A stretch of DNA of 64,000 nucleotides, taken from Oceanicella actignis (GTDB taxonomy: Bacteria; Pseudomonadota; Alphaproteobacteria; Rhodobacterales; Rhodobacteraceae). Below are positions 40,772 to 49,213 of this stretch, piece after piece; the stretch's first letter is position 1, and every line of letters starts with the position of its first letter. The position numbers and the translations under genes are program-made. Below the pieces are notes generated by a model that did no database searches, was not told where the DNA came from, and saw only the letters and a list, made by a program, of their open reading frames with translations. The stretch lies in assembly GCF_008124525.1 (NCBI RefSeq), contig NZ_VNHJ01000012.1:17139-81138 (forward strand), in the 5' to 3' direction.

Positions 40772-42750
40772 TCCTCGGGCTCCAGCGTCAGAAGCACGGC
40801 GCCCTCGGCCACCTGCGCGCCGGGCGCGCAGGCCACGCTCGCCACCACGCCGTCGCGCGGCGCGGTCAGGCGATGCTCCATCTTCATCGCCTCCATGACG
40901 ATCAGCGCGTCGCCCGACTTGACCGCGTCGCCGGGGGCGACGAACACCGCCTTGACCAGGCCGGGCATGGGCGCGGCCGCCGCGTCGCCGCCCGCGGCGG
41001 CGTCGTCCGCGGACTCGAGCGGGTCGGGCAGGCGCCATTGCGTGGTCGCGGGGCCGTCGATGACCGCCGCGACCACGCCCTGCGCGTCGCTCCAGCGCAT
41101 CAGGGTCACGGGCCGGGCGGGGCCGCCGTCGACCGACGCGCGCAGCCGCCCGTCATGGCGCGAGAGCGCGATCTCGCGCCCTTCGGCGGCAAAGCGGCCC
41201 GGCCCCTGGGCCTGAAGGCGCACGGCGCGGGCGGCGCCGTCGGGGCCGATCAGCGCGACCTCGCGCGTTTCGGCGTCCCACAAGCGCCAGCCCGAACGAT
41301 CGTCGAAGGCCGGCGCGGGCGCGGCCTCGTGCAGCCCGAGCGCGGCGATGGCCGCGAGGGCGGGCGTCTCGGGGCGCAGCTCGGGCGGCGCGGACAGCTG
41401 CGCAAGCTTGCGATCGATCAATCCCGTGTCCACGCGCCCGGCGGCGAAATCGGGATCGGCGGCCAGCCGCGCCAGGAAGGCCAGGTTGGTGGTCGAGCCG
41501 GCGATCTCGGCCGCCTCGAGCGCGTCGATCAGGCGCAGGCGCGCCTCTTCGCGGTCGCGGCCATGGACGATCACCTTGGCGATCATCGGGTCGTAATGGG
41601 GGGGGATCTCGTCGCCCTCGCGCACGCCGGCGTCGATGCGCGCGCGATCCTCGGGCAGGCGCAGGCGGCGCAGGCGGCCGGTGGCGGGCATGAAGCCGCG
41701 GGCCGGGTCCTCGGCATAGAGGCGCGCCTCGAAGGCCCAGCCGTCGATGCGCAGATCCTCCTGCCGCAGGGGCAGGGGCTCGCCCGCCGCCACGCGCAGC
41801 TGCCATTCGACCAGGTCAAGCCCGGCGACGGCCTCGGTGACGGGGTGCTCGACCTGAAGGCGGGTGTTCATTTCCATGAAATAGAAGCGGTCGGGGCGCA
41901 GGCCTTCGGACGCGTCGACGATGAACTCGACCGTGCCGGCGCCCGCATAACCGATGGCCCGGGCCGCGCGCACCGCCGCGTCGCCCATGGCGCGGCGCAT
42001 CTCTTCGGTCATGCCGGGGGCGGGGGCCTCTTCGATCACCTTCTGATGGCGGCGCTGAAGCGAGCAGTCGCGCTCGAACAGGTGCACCGCGCCGCCATGC
42101 GAGTCGCCGAAGACCTGGATCTCGACATGCCGCGGCGCGACGATCCACTTCTCGATCAGGCAGGCGCCGTCGCCGAAGCTGGCGCGTCCCTCGCCCTGCG
42201 CGGCTTCGAGCGCGGGCAGGAAATCCTCGGGCCGATCGACCTTGCGCATGCCCTTGCCGCCGCCGCCCGCGCGCGCCTTGATGAGCACGGGGTAGCCGAT
42301 CTCGTCCGCGCGGGCCTTGAGGAAGGCGGGGTCCTGCTCGGCGCCGTGATAGCCGGGCACGACGGGCACGCCGGCCTTTTCCATCGCGGCCTTGGCCGCG
42401 TCCTTGAGCCCCATGGCGCGGATCGCCGCGGCGGGCGGGCCGATGAAGGTCAGGCCGGCGGCCTCGACCGCCTCGACGAAGTCGGGGTTCTCGGACAGGA
42501 AGCCGTAGCCGGGGTGGATGGCCTCGGCCCCCGCGGCCAGCGCGGCCGCGATGATGCGGTCGCCGCGCAGGTAGCTTTCGGCGGCCGGCGCCGGGCCGAT
42601 GAGCGCGGCCTCGTCGCAGGCGGCGACATGCGGCGCGTTCGCGTCGACGTCCGAATGGACGGCCACGGTCTTGACGCCCATGCGGCGGGCGGTGCGGGCG
42701 ATGCGCACGGCGATCTCGCCCCGGTTGGCGATCAGGATCTTGCGGAACAT
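40768..42750 (-). CDS. liuD: Methylcrotonyl-CoA carboxylase biotin-carrying (alpha) subunit
   Basis: 660 residues: biotin carboxylase (FRKILIANRGEIAVRI, GAEAIHPGYGFLSEN, ATP-grasp RAGGGGKGMRKV, EMNTRLQVEHPVTE), a linker domain, and a biotinyl domain whose lysine is about residue 623 in EAMKMEH. Sequence alone cannot separate methylcrotonyl- from propionyl- or acetyl-CoA carboxylase; the operon with the beta subunit, isovaleryl-CoA dehydrogenase and HMG-CoA lyase points to methylcrotonyl-CoA. It is separated from the beta subunit gene by 184 bp without a gene. Confidence 0.93.
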   Translation of the reverse strand: MFRKILIANRGEIAVRIARTARRMGVKTVAVHSDVDANAPHVAACDEAALIGPAPAAESYLRGDRIIAAALAAGAEAIHPGYGFLSENPDFVEAVEAAGLTFIGPPAAAIRAMGLKDAAKAAMEKAGVPVVPGYHGAEQDPAFLKARADEIGYPVLIKARAGGGGKGMRKVDRPEDFLPALEAAQGEGRASFGDGACLIEKWIVAPRHVEIQVFGDSHGGAVHLFERDCSLQRRHQKVIEEAPAPGMTEEMRRAMGDAAVRAARAIGYAGAGTVEFIVDASEGLRPDRFYFMEMNTRLQVEHPVTEAVAGLDLVEWQLRVAAGEPLPLRQEDLRIDGWAFEARLYAEDPARGFMPATGRLRRLRLPEDRARIDAGVREGDEIPPHYDPMIAKVIVHGRDREEARLRLIDALEAAEIAGSTTNLAFLARLAADPDFAAGRVDTGLIDRKLAQLSAPPELRPETPALAAIAALGLHEAAPAPAFDDRSGWRLWDAETREVALIGPDGAARAVRLQAQGPGRFAAEGREIALSRHDGRLRASVDGGPARPVTLMRWSDAQGVVAAVIDGPATTQWRLPDPLESADDAAAGGDAAAAPMPGLVKAVFVAPGDAVKSGDALIVMEAMKMEHRLTAPRDGVVASVACAPGAQVAEGAVLLTLEPEE

Positions 42751-42934
42751 GGTCGGCGTCCTTTCGTCCTTGTCGTGTTGCGGGCGCTGCGCGCCCCGCG
42801 CGCCGCTCGATGCGCGGGCGGGCGCGCCTGCCGGTCATGTCGGCCGCGCCGGCGCGCCGGAACCGCCGGGGGCGCGCCCCGGCGCGGCGCGCAAGGCGGC
42901 GGCCGGCCCCCGCGATCGCGCGCCGCGCCCGCCA

Positions 42935-44542
42935 TCACATGCGGAACACGCCGAAGCGCGTCTCGGGAATGGGCGCGTTCAGCGCCGCGGACAGCGACAG
43001 CGCCAGCACCTTGCGCGTCCGGCGCGGGTCCACCACGCCGTCGTCCCACAGCCGCGCCGAGGCGTAGAGCGGGTGGCCCTGGCGCTCGAACTGCTCGATG
43101 ATGGGGCGCTTGAAGGCCTCTTCCTCCTCGGGCGACCAGGTTCCGCCCTTGCGCTCGATGCCCTCGCGCCGGACCGTGGCCAGCACGCCGGCCGCCTGCT
43201 CGCCGCCCATGACCGAGATGCGCGAGTTCGGCCAGCTCCACAGGAAGCGCGGCGAGTAGGCGCGCCCGCACATGCCGTAATTGCCCGCGCCGAAGCTGCC
43301 GCCGACCAGCATGGTGATCTTGGGGACCTGCGTCGTCGCCACGGCGGTGACCATCTTGGCGCCGTGGCGGGCGATGCCTTCGGCCTCGTATTTTCGCCCG
43401 ACCATGAAGCCGGTGATGTTCTGCAGGAAGATCAGCGGGATCTTGCGCTGCGAGCACAGCTCGACGAAATGGGCGGCCTTGGCGGCGCTTTCCGAGTAGA
43501 GGATGCCGTTGTTCGCGATGATGCCGCAGGGCATGCCCTCGACATGGGCGAAGCCGCACACGATGGTCGTGCCGAAGCGGGCCTTGAACTCGTCCAGCCG
43601 CGAGCCGTCGACCACGCGCGCGATCACCTCGCGGATGTCGTAGGGCGTCTTGAGGTCGGCAGGCACGACGCCCAGGATCTCGTCCGGGTCGTAGGCCGGC
43701 GGCTCGGCGGCGCGCAGCTCGACCGTGGCGGGCTTGGGGCGGTTGAGGTTGCGCACCGCCTGCCGGGCCAGCGCCAGGGCGTGGCGGTCGTCCTCGGCCA
43801 GGTAGTCGGCGACGCCGGACAGGCGCGTGTGCACGTCGCCGCCGCCCAGCTCCTCGGCGGTGACCACCTCGCCGGTGGCGGCCTTGACCAGCGGCGGACC
43901 GGCCAGAAAGATCGTGCCCTGCTCCTTGACGATGATCGTCACGTCCGACATCGCCGGCACATAGGCGCCGCCCGCGGTGCATGAGCCCATGACCACCGCG
44001 ATCTGCGGGATTCCCTTGGCCGACATGTTCGCCTGGTTGAAGAAGATGCGCCCGAAATGGTCGCGGTCGGGGAACACCTCGTCCTGCTGGGGCAGGTTGG
44101 CGCCGCCGCTGTCCACCAGGTAGATGCAGGGCAGGCCGCATTGCTCGGCGATCTCCTGCGCGCGCAGGTGCTTCTTGACGGTCATGGGGAAGTAGGTGCC
44201 GCCCTTGACCGTGGCGTCGTTGCACACGACCATGACCTCGCGCCCCTCGACGCGGCCGACGCCGGCGATGACGCCCGCGCCGGGCGCCGCGCCGTCATAC
44301 ATCCCGTGCGCGGCCAGGGCGCCGATCTCGAGGAACGGCGCGCCGGGATCGAGCAGCGCCTCGACCCGCTCGCGCGGGGGCAGCTTGCCGCGCGCCACAT
44401 GGCGCGCCAGCGCCTCGGGACCGCCGCCGGCGCGCGCGGCCTCGGCCGCGGCGCGGATCTGCTCGAGCGCCTCCAGATGCGCGGCGCGGTTGGCGCGCGC
44501 CTGCTCGGAACCGGCGGCGAAGTTCGATTTCAGAACGGTCAT
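42935..44542 (-). CDS. liuB: Methylcrotonyl-CoA carboxylase carboxyltransferase (beta) subunit
   Basis: 535 residues, standard size. Carboxyltransferase blocks include [68 protein letters not shown] and [27 protein letters not shown] and DREHFG-like [11 protein letters not shown] are typical of the methylcrotonyl-CoA branch. It transfers CO2 from carboxybiotin to 3-methylcrotonyl-CoA. It follows isovaleryl-CoA dehydrogenase with a 99-bp gap. Confidence 0.95.
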   Translation of the reverse strand: MTVLKSNFAAGSEQARANRAAHLEALEQIRAAAEAARAGGGPEALARHVARGKLPPRERVEALLDPGAPFLEIGALAAHGMYDGAAPGAGVIAGVGRVEGREVMVVCNDATVKGGTYFPMTVKKHLRAQEIAEQCGLPCIYLVDSGGANLPQQDEVFPDRDHFGRIFFNQANMSAKGIPQIAVVMGSCTAGGAYVPAMSDVTIIVKEQGTIFLAGPPLVKAATGEVVTAEELGGGDVHTRLSGVADYLAEDDRHALALARQAVRNLNRPKPATVELRAAEPPAYDPDEILGVVPADLKTPYDIREVIARVVDGSRLDEFKARFGTTIVCGFAHVEGMPCGIIANNGILYSESAAKAAHFVELCSQRKIPLIFLQNITGFMVGRKYEAEGIARHGAKMVTAVATTQVPKITMLVGGSFGAGNYGMCGRAYSPRFLWSWPNSRISVMGGEQAAGVLATVRREGIERKGGTWSPEEEEAFKRPIIEQFERQGHPLYASARLWDDGVVDPRRTRKVLALSLSAALNAPIPETRFGVFRM

Positions 44543-44641
44543 GAGCGCCTCGTTCTCCTGCTCGGGGCCGGGCGCGGCCCGGTTTGCGCATGGCGGCGGG
44601 GCGGGGCGATCTTGGGCCCGCGCCCGCCGGACGGCCCCGCC

Positions 44642-45808
44642 TTACGGCGCGGTGACCTTCATCAGCTCGCGCCCGCACAGCATGCGGCGGATTTCCGACG
44701 TGCCGGCGCCGATCTCCATCAGCTTGGCGTCGCGGAAGATGCGGCTGACGGGGCTGTCGTTCAGATAGCCGGCGCCGCCGAAGGCCTGCACCGCCTGCAC
44801 CGCCTGCTGCATCGCGGCCTCGGAACAGTAGAGCACGCAGGCCGCCGCGTCCTGGCGCGTGACCTCGCCGCGGTCGCAGCTGGCGGCGACGGCGTAAAGA
44901 TAGGCGCGCGCGGTGTTCATGGCGGTGTACATGTCGGCGATCTTGGCCTGCATCAGCTGGAATTCGCCGATCGGGCGGCCGAACTGCTTGCGCTCGTGCA
45001 TGTAGGGCATGACGTGGTCGAGCATGGCGTTGAGCAGCCCGACCCCGATGCCCGACAGCACGACGCGCTCGTAATCGAGGCCGGACATGAGCACCTTGAC
45101 GCCCTCGTTCTCGCGCCCGAGGACGTTTTCGAAGGGCACCTCGCAATCCTCGAAGATCAGCTCTCCGGTGTTCGAGCCGCGCATCCCCAGCTTGTCGAAA
45201 TGGGGCGAGGTCGAGAAGCCCTTCATGCCGCGCTCGATGATGAAGGCGGTGATGCCGCGCGGCCCGGCCTCGGGGTCGGTCTTGGCGTAGACGACCAGCG
45301 TGTCGGCGTCGGGGCCGTTGGTGATCCAGTATTTCGAGCCGTTGAGCACGTAGCGGTCGTTGCGCTTTTCGGCCCGCAGCTTCATCGACACCACGTCCGA
45401 GCCCGCGCCCGCCTCGGACATGGCCAGCGCGCCCACATGCTCGCCCGAGATCAGCTTGGGCAGATACTTGCGCTTCTGCTCGGGCGTGCCGTTGAGGCGG
45501 ATCTGGTTGACGCAAAGGTTCGAATGCGCGCCGTAGCTCAACGCCACCGAGGCCGAGGCGCGGGCCACCTCCTCGACCGCCACGGCATGGGCCAGATAGC
45601 CCAGACCGAGGCCGCCGTATTCCTCCTCGACCGTGATGCCGAGCAGGCCCAGATCGCCCATCTCCTTCCACAGATGCGCCGGAAATTCGTTGCTGCGGTC
45701 GATCTCGTGCGCGATCGGCGCGACGCGCTCCTGCGCCCAGCGGTGGGTTGCCTGGCGGATCGCCTCGATCTCTTCGCCGAGGGCGAAGTTCATGCTTGCG
45801 TGGAACAT
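44642..45808 (-). CDS. liuA: Isovaleryl-CoA dehydrogenase
   Basis: 388 residues of the acyl-CoA dehydrogenase family. The N-terminal [14 protein letters not shown] and the [20 protein letters not shown] block are characteristic of isovaleryl-CoA dehydrogenase. [14 protein letters not shown] and the C-terminal [26 protein letters not shown] bind FAD and substrate. It makes 3-methylcrotonyl-CoA from isovaleryl-CoA. Its start overlaps the end of the TetR gene by 19 bases, so regulator and operon are one transcript. Confidence 0.95.
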   Translation of the reverse strand: MFHASMNFALGEEIEAIRQATHRWAQERVAPIAHEIDRSNEFPAHLWKEMGDLGLLGITVEEEYGGLGLGYLAHAVAVEEVARASASVALSYGAHSNLCVNQIRLNGTPEQKRKYLPKLISGEHVGALAMSEAGAGSDVVSMKLRAEKRNDRYVLNGSKYWITNGPDADTLVVYAKTDPEAGPRGITAFIIERGMKGFSTSPHFDKLGMRGSNTGELIFEDCEVPFENVLGRENEGVKVLMSGLDYERVVLSGIGVGLLNAMLDHVMPYMHERKQFGRPIGEFQLMQAKIADMYTAMNTARAYLYAVAASCDRGEVTRQDAAACVLYCSEAAMQQAVQAVQAFGGAGYLNDSPVSRIFRDAKLMEIGAGTSEIRRMLCGRELMKVTAP

Positions 45809-46455
45809 GCGGTTCTCTCCGTGTCTTTGGGCGTGTCGTCGGGCGCGGACGCCCCGTCTGCGGCCGGGCGCGCGCTGACGCTGCGCGCCACCATGTCGGT
45901 GTAGATGTCCTCGATCTGGCGAGCGGTCAGGCGCCCGCCTTCGCGGAACCAGTGGGTGACGCCGGTCAGCATCGAGATGATCGCCCGCGCGGCGACCGGC
46001 GGATCGGGCGCATGCATGACCCCGGCCCGCGCGCCGCGCTCGAGAATGCCGCGCAGGATTCCCTCGTATTCCTGGCGCAGGCGCTCGACGGCGCGGAAGT
46101 TCTCGGGCTCGAGGCTGCGCAGCTCCATGTAGGAGATGAACACCGCGTCGGCGCGGTCGATGTGAAAGCGGACGTGAAAGCGCGTGAAGGCTTCGAGCGC
46201 GGCGGCCGGATCTTCGGGAAGGGGCTGCGCGCGAAAGGCCTTCATCAGCTCGGTCATGTGACCGATCATCAGGTCGCGCAACAGATCCTGCTTCGAGCCG
46301 ACATGGTTGTAGAGCGCGCCGGGCTGGACGCCGACCTCGCGCGCGATCATCCTCATCGACACCGCGGCGTAGCCATGGCGCGCGAACAGCCGAAGCGCGG
46401 CCTTCGCCAGGCTGTCCGCCGTCTGCGCTCCGCTCGAGCCGATTCGCCGCGCCAT
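45790..46455 (-). CDS. TetR-family regulator of the leucine degradation operon
   Basis: 221 residues. The N-terminal HTH has [44 protein letters not shown], a normal TetR DNA-binding domain, and the C-terminal ligand domain is of the TetR_C type seen with fatty-acyl-CoA genes. It is the first gene of the operon and overlaps liuA, so it most likely autoregulates and controls the pathway in response to an acyl-CoA. It does not look like the MerR-type LiuR. The tail is Ala/Asp/Thr-rich. The ATG has GGAGGA upstream (complement of 46461-46466). Confidence 0.88.
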   Translation of the reverse strand: MARRIGSSGAQTADSLAKAALRLFARHGYAAVSMRMIAREVGVQPGALYNHVGSKQDLLRDLMIGHMTELMKAFRAQPLPEDPAAALEAFTRFHVRFHIDRADAVFISYMELRSLEPENFRAVERLRQEYEGILRGILERGARAGVMHAPDPPVAARAIISMLTGVTHWFREGGRLTARQIEDIYTDMVARSVSARPAADGASAPDDTPKDTERTACSTQA

Positions 46456-46475
46456 GCCGATCCTCCCTGATACGG

Positions 46476-46504
46476 CTTATAAATGAACATTCGTTTCTTT
46501 TCCA
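46476..46504 (-). promoter_or_regulatory. Promoter with palindromic TetR-type operator for the tetR-liu operon
   Basis: On the minus strand TGGAAA (complement of 46499-46504) and TATAAG (complement of 46476-46481) are spaced by 17 bases, a plausible sigma70 pair. The spacer holds a 14-base imperfect palindrome, AATGAACATTCGTT on the plus strand at 46482-46495 (GAA and TTC half-site cores). A palindrome inside the spacer is the usual site for a TetR autorepressor. Neither site is proven. Confidence 0.55.
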
Positions 46505-46509
46505 CGACG

Positions 46510-46542
46510 AAAAACGCCCCGCGCCGGCGAAGGCGCGGGGCG
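46510..46542 (-). terminator. Rho-independent terminator after motB
   Basis: A perfect 11-bp stem (CGCCCCGCGCC at 46515-46525 with GGCGCGGGGCG at 46532-46542) has a 6-base loop and is followed, in minus-strand direction, by five T (complement of 46510-46514). It is placed 11 bases after the motB stop and just before the liu promoter, separating the two transcripts. Confidence 0.85.
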
Positions 46543-46552
46543 CGGCGGGACG

Positions 46553-47407
46553 TCAGCGCTTGAGATCGCTGCGCAGGATCTTGATGACGATGCGCCGGTT
46601 GCGCGGGCTGAAGGGATCGTCCTTCACCGCGGGCTCGCGGTCGGCCTTGCCGGTGACGCGCGCGATCCGTTCGGGCGCGACGCCGGCGTCGACCAGGATC
46701 TTGCGCGCGGCATGGGCGCGATCCGAGGACAGCTCCCAGTTTCCGTAGCCGCCGCCAGTGAACGGCGTCGCGTCGGTGTGACCCTCGATGGCGACGTCGT
46801 TGACGACCTTCGAAGCCACATGCCCGACCATCTCGAGCAAGGCGCGCATCCTGGGCGAGGGCTCGGCCGAGCCCGCGGCGAACAGGGGCTGCCCCTCGAC
46901 GTCGAACAGCTCGATGATCAGCCCCTCATCCTTCACCTGGGTGCGGACATGGCGCAGATCGGGATCCTCGACGTCGCTTTCCCCGCTCATGCCCATGAAC
47001 AGGTTTTCCATCTCGGCCATGCCGTAGCCGGTCTTGTCGCTCCGCTCGGGCTGGGTCTCGGCCCCGCTGCGGCCCATGGCGGCGTTCTCCTCGGACGGGC
47101 GACGGTCGGTGGCGCCGGTGCCGCTCTTGGCCTGCGCGTCCTCCGAGAACACGCTGTCGCCGGCGAACACGCCCGCGCCGCCGCCCGAGATCTTGGCGAT
47201 GGGCACCTTCGGGTCGAAATATTCGGCCAGCCCCTTGCGCTGGTCCTCGGTGGTCGCGTTCAGCAGCCACATCAGCAGAAAGAACGCCATCATCGCGGTC
47301 ACGAAGTCCGCATACGCCACCTTCCACGCGCCGCCGTGGTGCCCATCGCCCCCGCCGGCCTTCTTGCGCTTGATGATCGTGACGCCCTGATCGCCCGGTT
47401 TGGCCAT
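46553..47407 (-). CDS. motB: Flagellar stator protein MotB
   Basis: 284 residues. An N-terminal GHHGGAWKVAYADFVTAMM... segment contains the single membrane helix with the ion-carrying Asp34 of the ADFxTAMMAFFLLMW motif. After a long flexible linker comes a C-terminal OmpA/MotB domain with VAIEGHTDATPF and RNRRIVIKI for peptidoglycan binding. It anchors the stator and conducts ions with MotA, which is not in this window. The ATG at 47407 has GGGGAG nine bases upstream and is preferred over one five codons earlier. A terminator follows. Confidence 0.95.
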   Translation of the reverse strand: MAKPGDQGVTIIKRKKAGGGDGHHGGAWKVAYADFVTAMMAFFLLMWLLNATTEDQRKGLAEYFDPKVPIAKISGGGAGVFAGDSVFSEDAQAKSGTGATDRRPSEENAAMGRSGAETQPERSDKTGYGMAEMENLFMGMSGESDVEDPDLRHVRTQVKDEGLIIELFDVEGQPLFAAGSAEPSPRMRALLEMVGHVASKVVNDVAIEGHTDATPFTGGGYGNWELSSDRAHAARKILVDAGVAPERIARVTGKADREPAVKDDPFSPRNRRIVIKILRSDLKR

Positions 47408-47582
47408 GGCGATGCTCCCCATGCAATTTCACTCACCCGAGCGCCAATCTGCCCCCCATTCGTTACCGAGCTGTTCCCCTTCCACGCCATTAACCTTTTG
47501 CAAACGCTGAAATTTCCGCGTTAAGCACTTCGCAAGCTCCGCAATGGAACATGGCCGCCGATCAGTTGGAGAACGGCGATTC

Positions 47583-48545
47583 ATGACCCAGACCGAGAGC
47601 GTGCTCCGAAAGAAGCTTGGCGGCCGCCGCGTCGGCCGCGCGCCCGTCAAGGGCGTCGAGATCATCGGCGAAAACTTCGCCAAGCTTCTGGACGAAAGAA
47701 TGCGCCACCTGCTGCGCACCATCGTCGGCGGCATCCTTCTGGAGGCCGAAATCCTCAAGATGCAGCAGGTGCTTGAGGAAATCGCCGTGCCCGCGATGAT
47801 CGGCATCCTGCCGGTGCGCGGCTCGAAGAATTCGGCGCTGGTCAACCTTTCGGGCGACCTCGTCTACCACGTCGTGGATCTGCGCATGGGCGGCGACCCG
47901 GAAGATGCGCCGATTCCCACAGCGCGCTCGATCACCGCCATCGATTCGGCGCTCTGCGAGGACTTCGTCGTCGCGATGATCGAGGCCTTCGAGTCGGCGC
48001 TGGAGCTCCACCTGGGCGCCGGCGTGAAGGGCAAGATGTCCTTCAGCCATTTCGAGCAGCACGTCACCATGGTGCGAATCGCGCCCGAGCATTCGGACGT
48101 TCTGCGTCTGCGGCTCAGCCTCGACATCGGAGAAGCGGCCCGCAGCGGCGAATTCGATCTAGTCCTGCCCCTTTCCGTCCTCGACGCCTACAAGGCGTCC
48201 GCCCAACCCGAAGCCGCGCTTGAAGAGCCCGACAAGGCCGACCTGTGGTCCGAGCACATGGCGCGGGCGGCCGCCCAGGCGCCGGTGCGCGTGCGCAGCG
48301 TGCTCAAGCGCCTGCGGCTGACGGTCGGCCAGATCGAGGATCTCGCCCCGGGCGTCGTCATCCCCTTGGACGAGAAATGCCGCGAGGACGTCGAGCTCGC
48401 CTTCGAAAGCGACGGCAAGCAGCTGGCGCGCGGCCGGCTCGGGGCCGCCGACGGGCGAAAGGCCGTGAAGCTTACCGTCCCGCCCGACCCCGTCCTGCAG
48501 TCAAGGCTGCGCGAACTGATCGAAGTCAGCGGACCGATGCAATGA
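47583..48545 (+). CDS. fliM: Flagellar motor switch protein FliM
   Basis: 320 residues. The middle domain matches FliM (RSITAIDSALCEDFVVAMIEAF and the strand block around VTMVRIAPEHSDVLRL). The C-terminus is a SpoA/FliN-like domain (VRVRSVLKRLRLTVGQIEDLAPGVVIPLD). The N-terminus starts MTQTESVLRKKLGGRR and has no LSQxEIDALL, the motif by which FliM normally binds CheY-P. FliM is the switch ring protein joining CheY signalling to rotation. It heads the che operon and overlaps the STAS gene by four bases. The start was set at the first ATG of the divergent intergenic region that leaves a typical length. Confidence 0.85.
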   Translation: MTQTESVLRKKLGGRRVGRAPVKGVEIIGENFAKLLDERMRHLLRTIVGGILLEAEILKMQQVLEEIAVPAMIGILPVRGSKNSALVNLSGDLVYHVVDLRMGGDPEDAPIPTARSITAIDSALCEDFVVAMIEAFESALELHLGAGVKGKMSFSHFEQHVTMVRIAPEHSDVLRLRLSLDIGEAARSGEFDLVLPLSVLDAYKASAQPEAALEEPDKADLWSEHMARAAAQAPVRVRSVLKRLRLTVGQIEDLAPGVVIPLDEKCREDVELAFESDGKQLARGRLGAADGRKAVKLTVPPDPVLQSRLRELIEVSGPMQ

Positions 48546-48841
48546 GCCAGGAAACGTCGATGCCGGAGCCGCTCCGGCTGCCCCCGAAATCCCGCCTGCC
48601 CGAAGCCGAGGAGCTTCTGGCGCAGCTGCGCCCGCGCGCCGCGGACCCCGAGCTGGCGATCGACGCCAGCGCCGTCGAGGAGATCGCCGCCTCCAGCGTC
48701 GTCGTCCTCGTCGCCGCGATTCGCGAGCGGGAGAAGGCCGGGCTGACCACCGCGGTCGCTCAGCCCAGCCCCGCCTTCGTCGATGCATTTTCCGACCTGG
48801 GGTTCTTTCAGGACCTGATGAAGCTGGAGTTTCGCCAATGA
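48542..48841 (+). CDS. STAS-domain protein of the chemotaxis operon
   Basis: 99 residues, one STAS domain: LAIDASAVEEIAASSVVVLVAAI has the strand, the turn with serines equivalent to the phosphorylated serine of SpoIIAA-like proteins, and the following helix, then VDAFSDLGFFQDLMKLEF. STAS proteins sit before cheY-cheA in many alphaproteobacterial che operons, and their partner there is not known. Four-base overlaps with fliM (upstream) and cheY (downstream) show tight coupling. Confidence 0.82.
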   Translation: MSQETSMPEPLRLPPKSRLPEAEELLAQLRPRAADPELAIDASAVEEIAASSVVVLVAAIREREKAGLTTAVAQPSPAFVDAFSDLGFFQDLMKLEFRQ

Positions 48842-49197
48842 GCCTCGTTCTCGCCGTCGATGACACCCGCGCCCTGCGCAACATGCTCGTGGACTGCCTG
48901 CGCAGCGGCGGGCACGACGTGATCGAAGCCTCGGACGGCGTCGAGGCGCTCGAGCAGCTGCGCGCCCACAAGCCGGACATCGTGATCACCGACCTCAACA
49001 TGCCCCGCATGAACGGCCTCGACTTCATCGAGGCCGCCCGCCGAGAGCCCGAGGGACGCGGCCTGCCCATGCTGCTGCTGACGACCGAAACGGCGCAGGA
49101 GCTCAAGGATCGCGCGCGCCAGGTCAAGGCGACGGGCTGGATCGCCAAACCGTTCGATCCCGATCAGATCCTTTCTCTGGTCGCGCGCCTCGCCTGA
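48838..49197 (+). CDS. cheY: Chemotaxis response regulator CheY (copy 1)
   Basis: 119 residues, a single receiver domain. Acidic pair VDDT (Asp8, Asp9), phospho-acceptor Asp52 in VITDLNMPRMNG, the switch Thr in LLLTTETAQ and the lysine in GWIAKPFDPDQ. No output domain. CheY-P would bind the FliM encoded just upstream. Overlaps STAS by four bases and lies 16 bp before cheA. Confidence 0.95.
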   Translation: MSLVLAVDDTRALRNMLVDCLRSGGHDVIEASDGVEALEQLRAHKPDIVITDLNMPRMNGLDFIEAARREPEGRGLPMLLLTTETAQELKDRARQVKATGWIAKPFDPDQILSLVARLA

Positions 49198-49213
49198 ACG
49201 ATAGGAGCCGCCC

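Noticed and set aside
47408..47582. Sigma54-type (GG-N10-GC) or CtrA-type (TTAA-N7-TTAA) promoter between motB and fliM
   Set aside because: TTAA and TTGCAAA words are present but the spacings do not fit either consensus.
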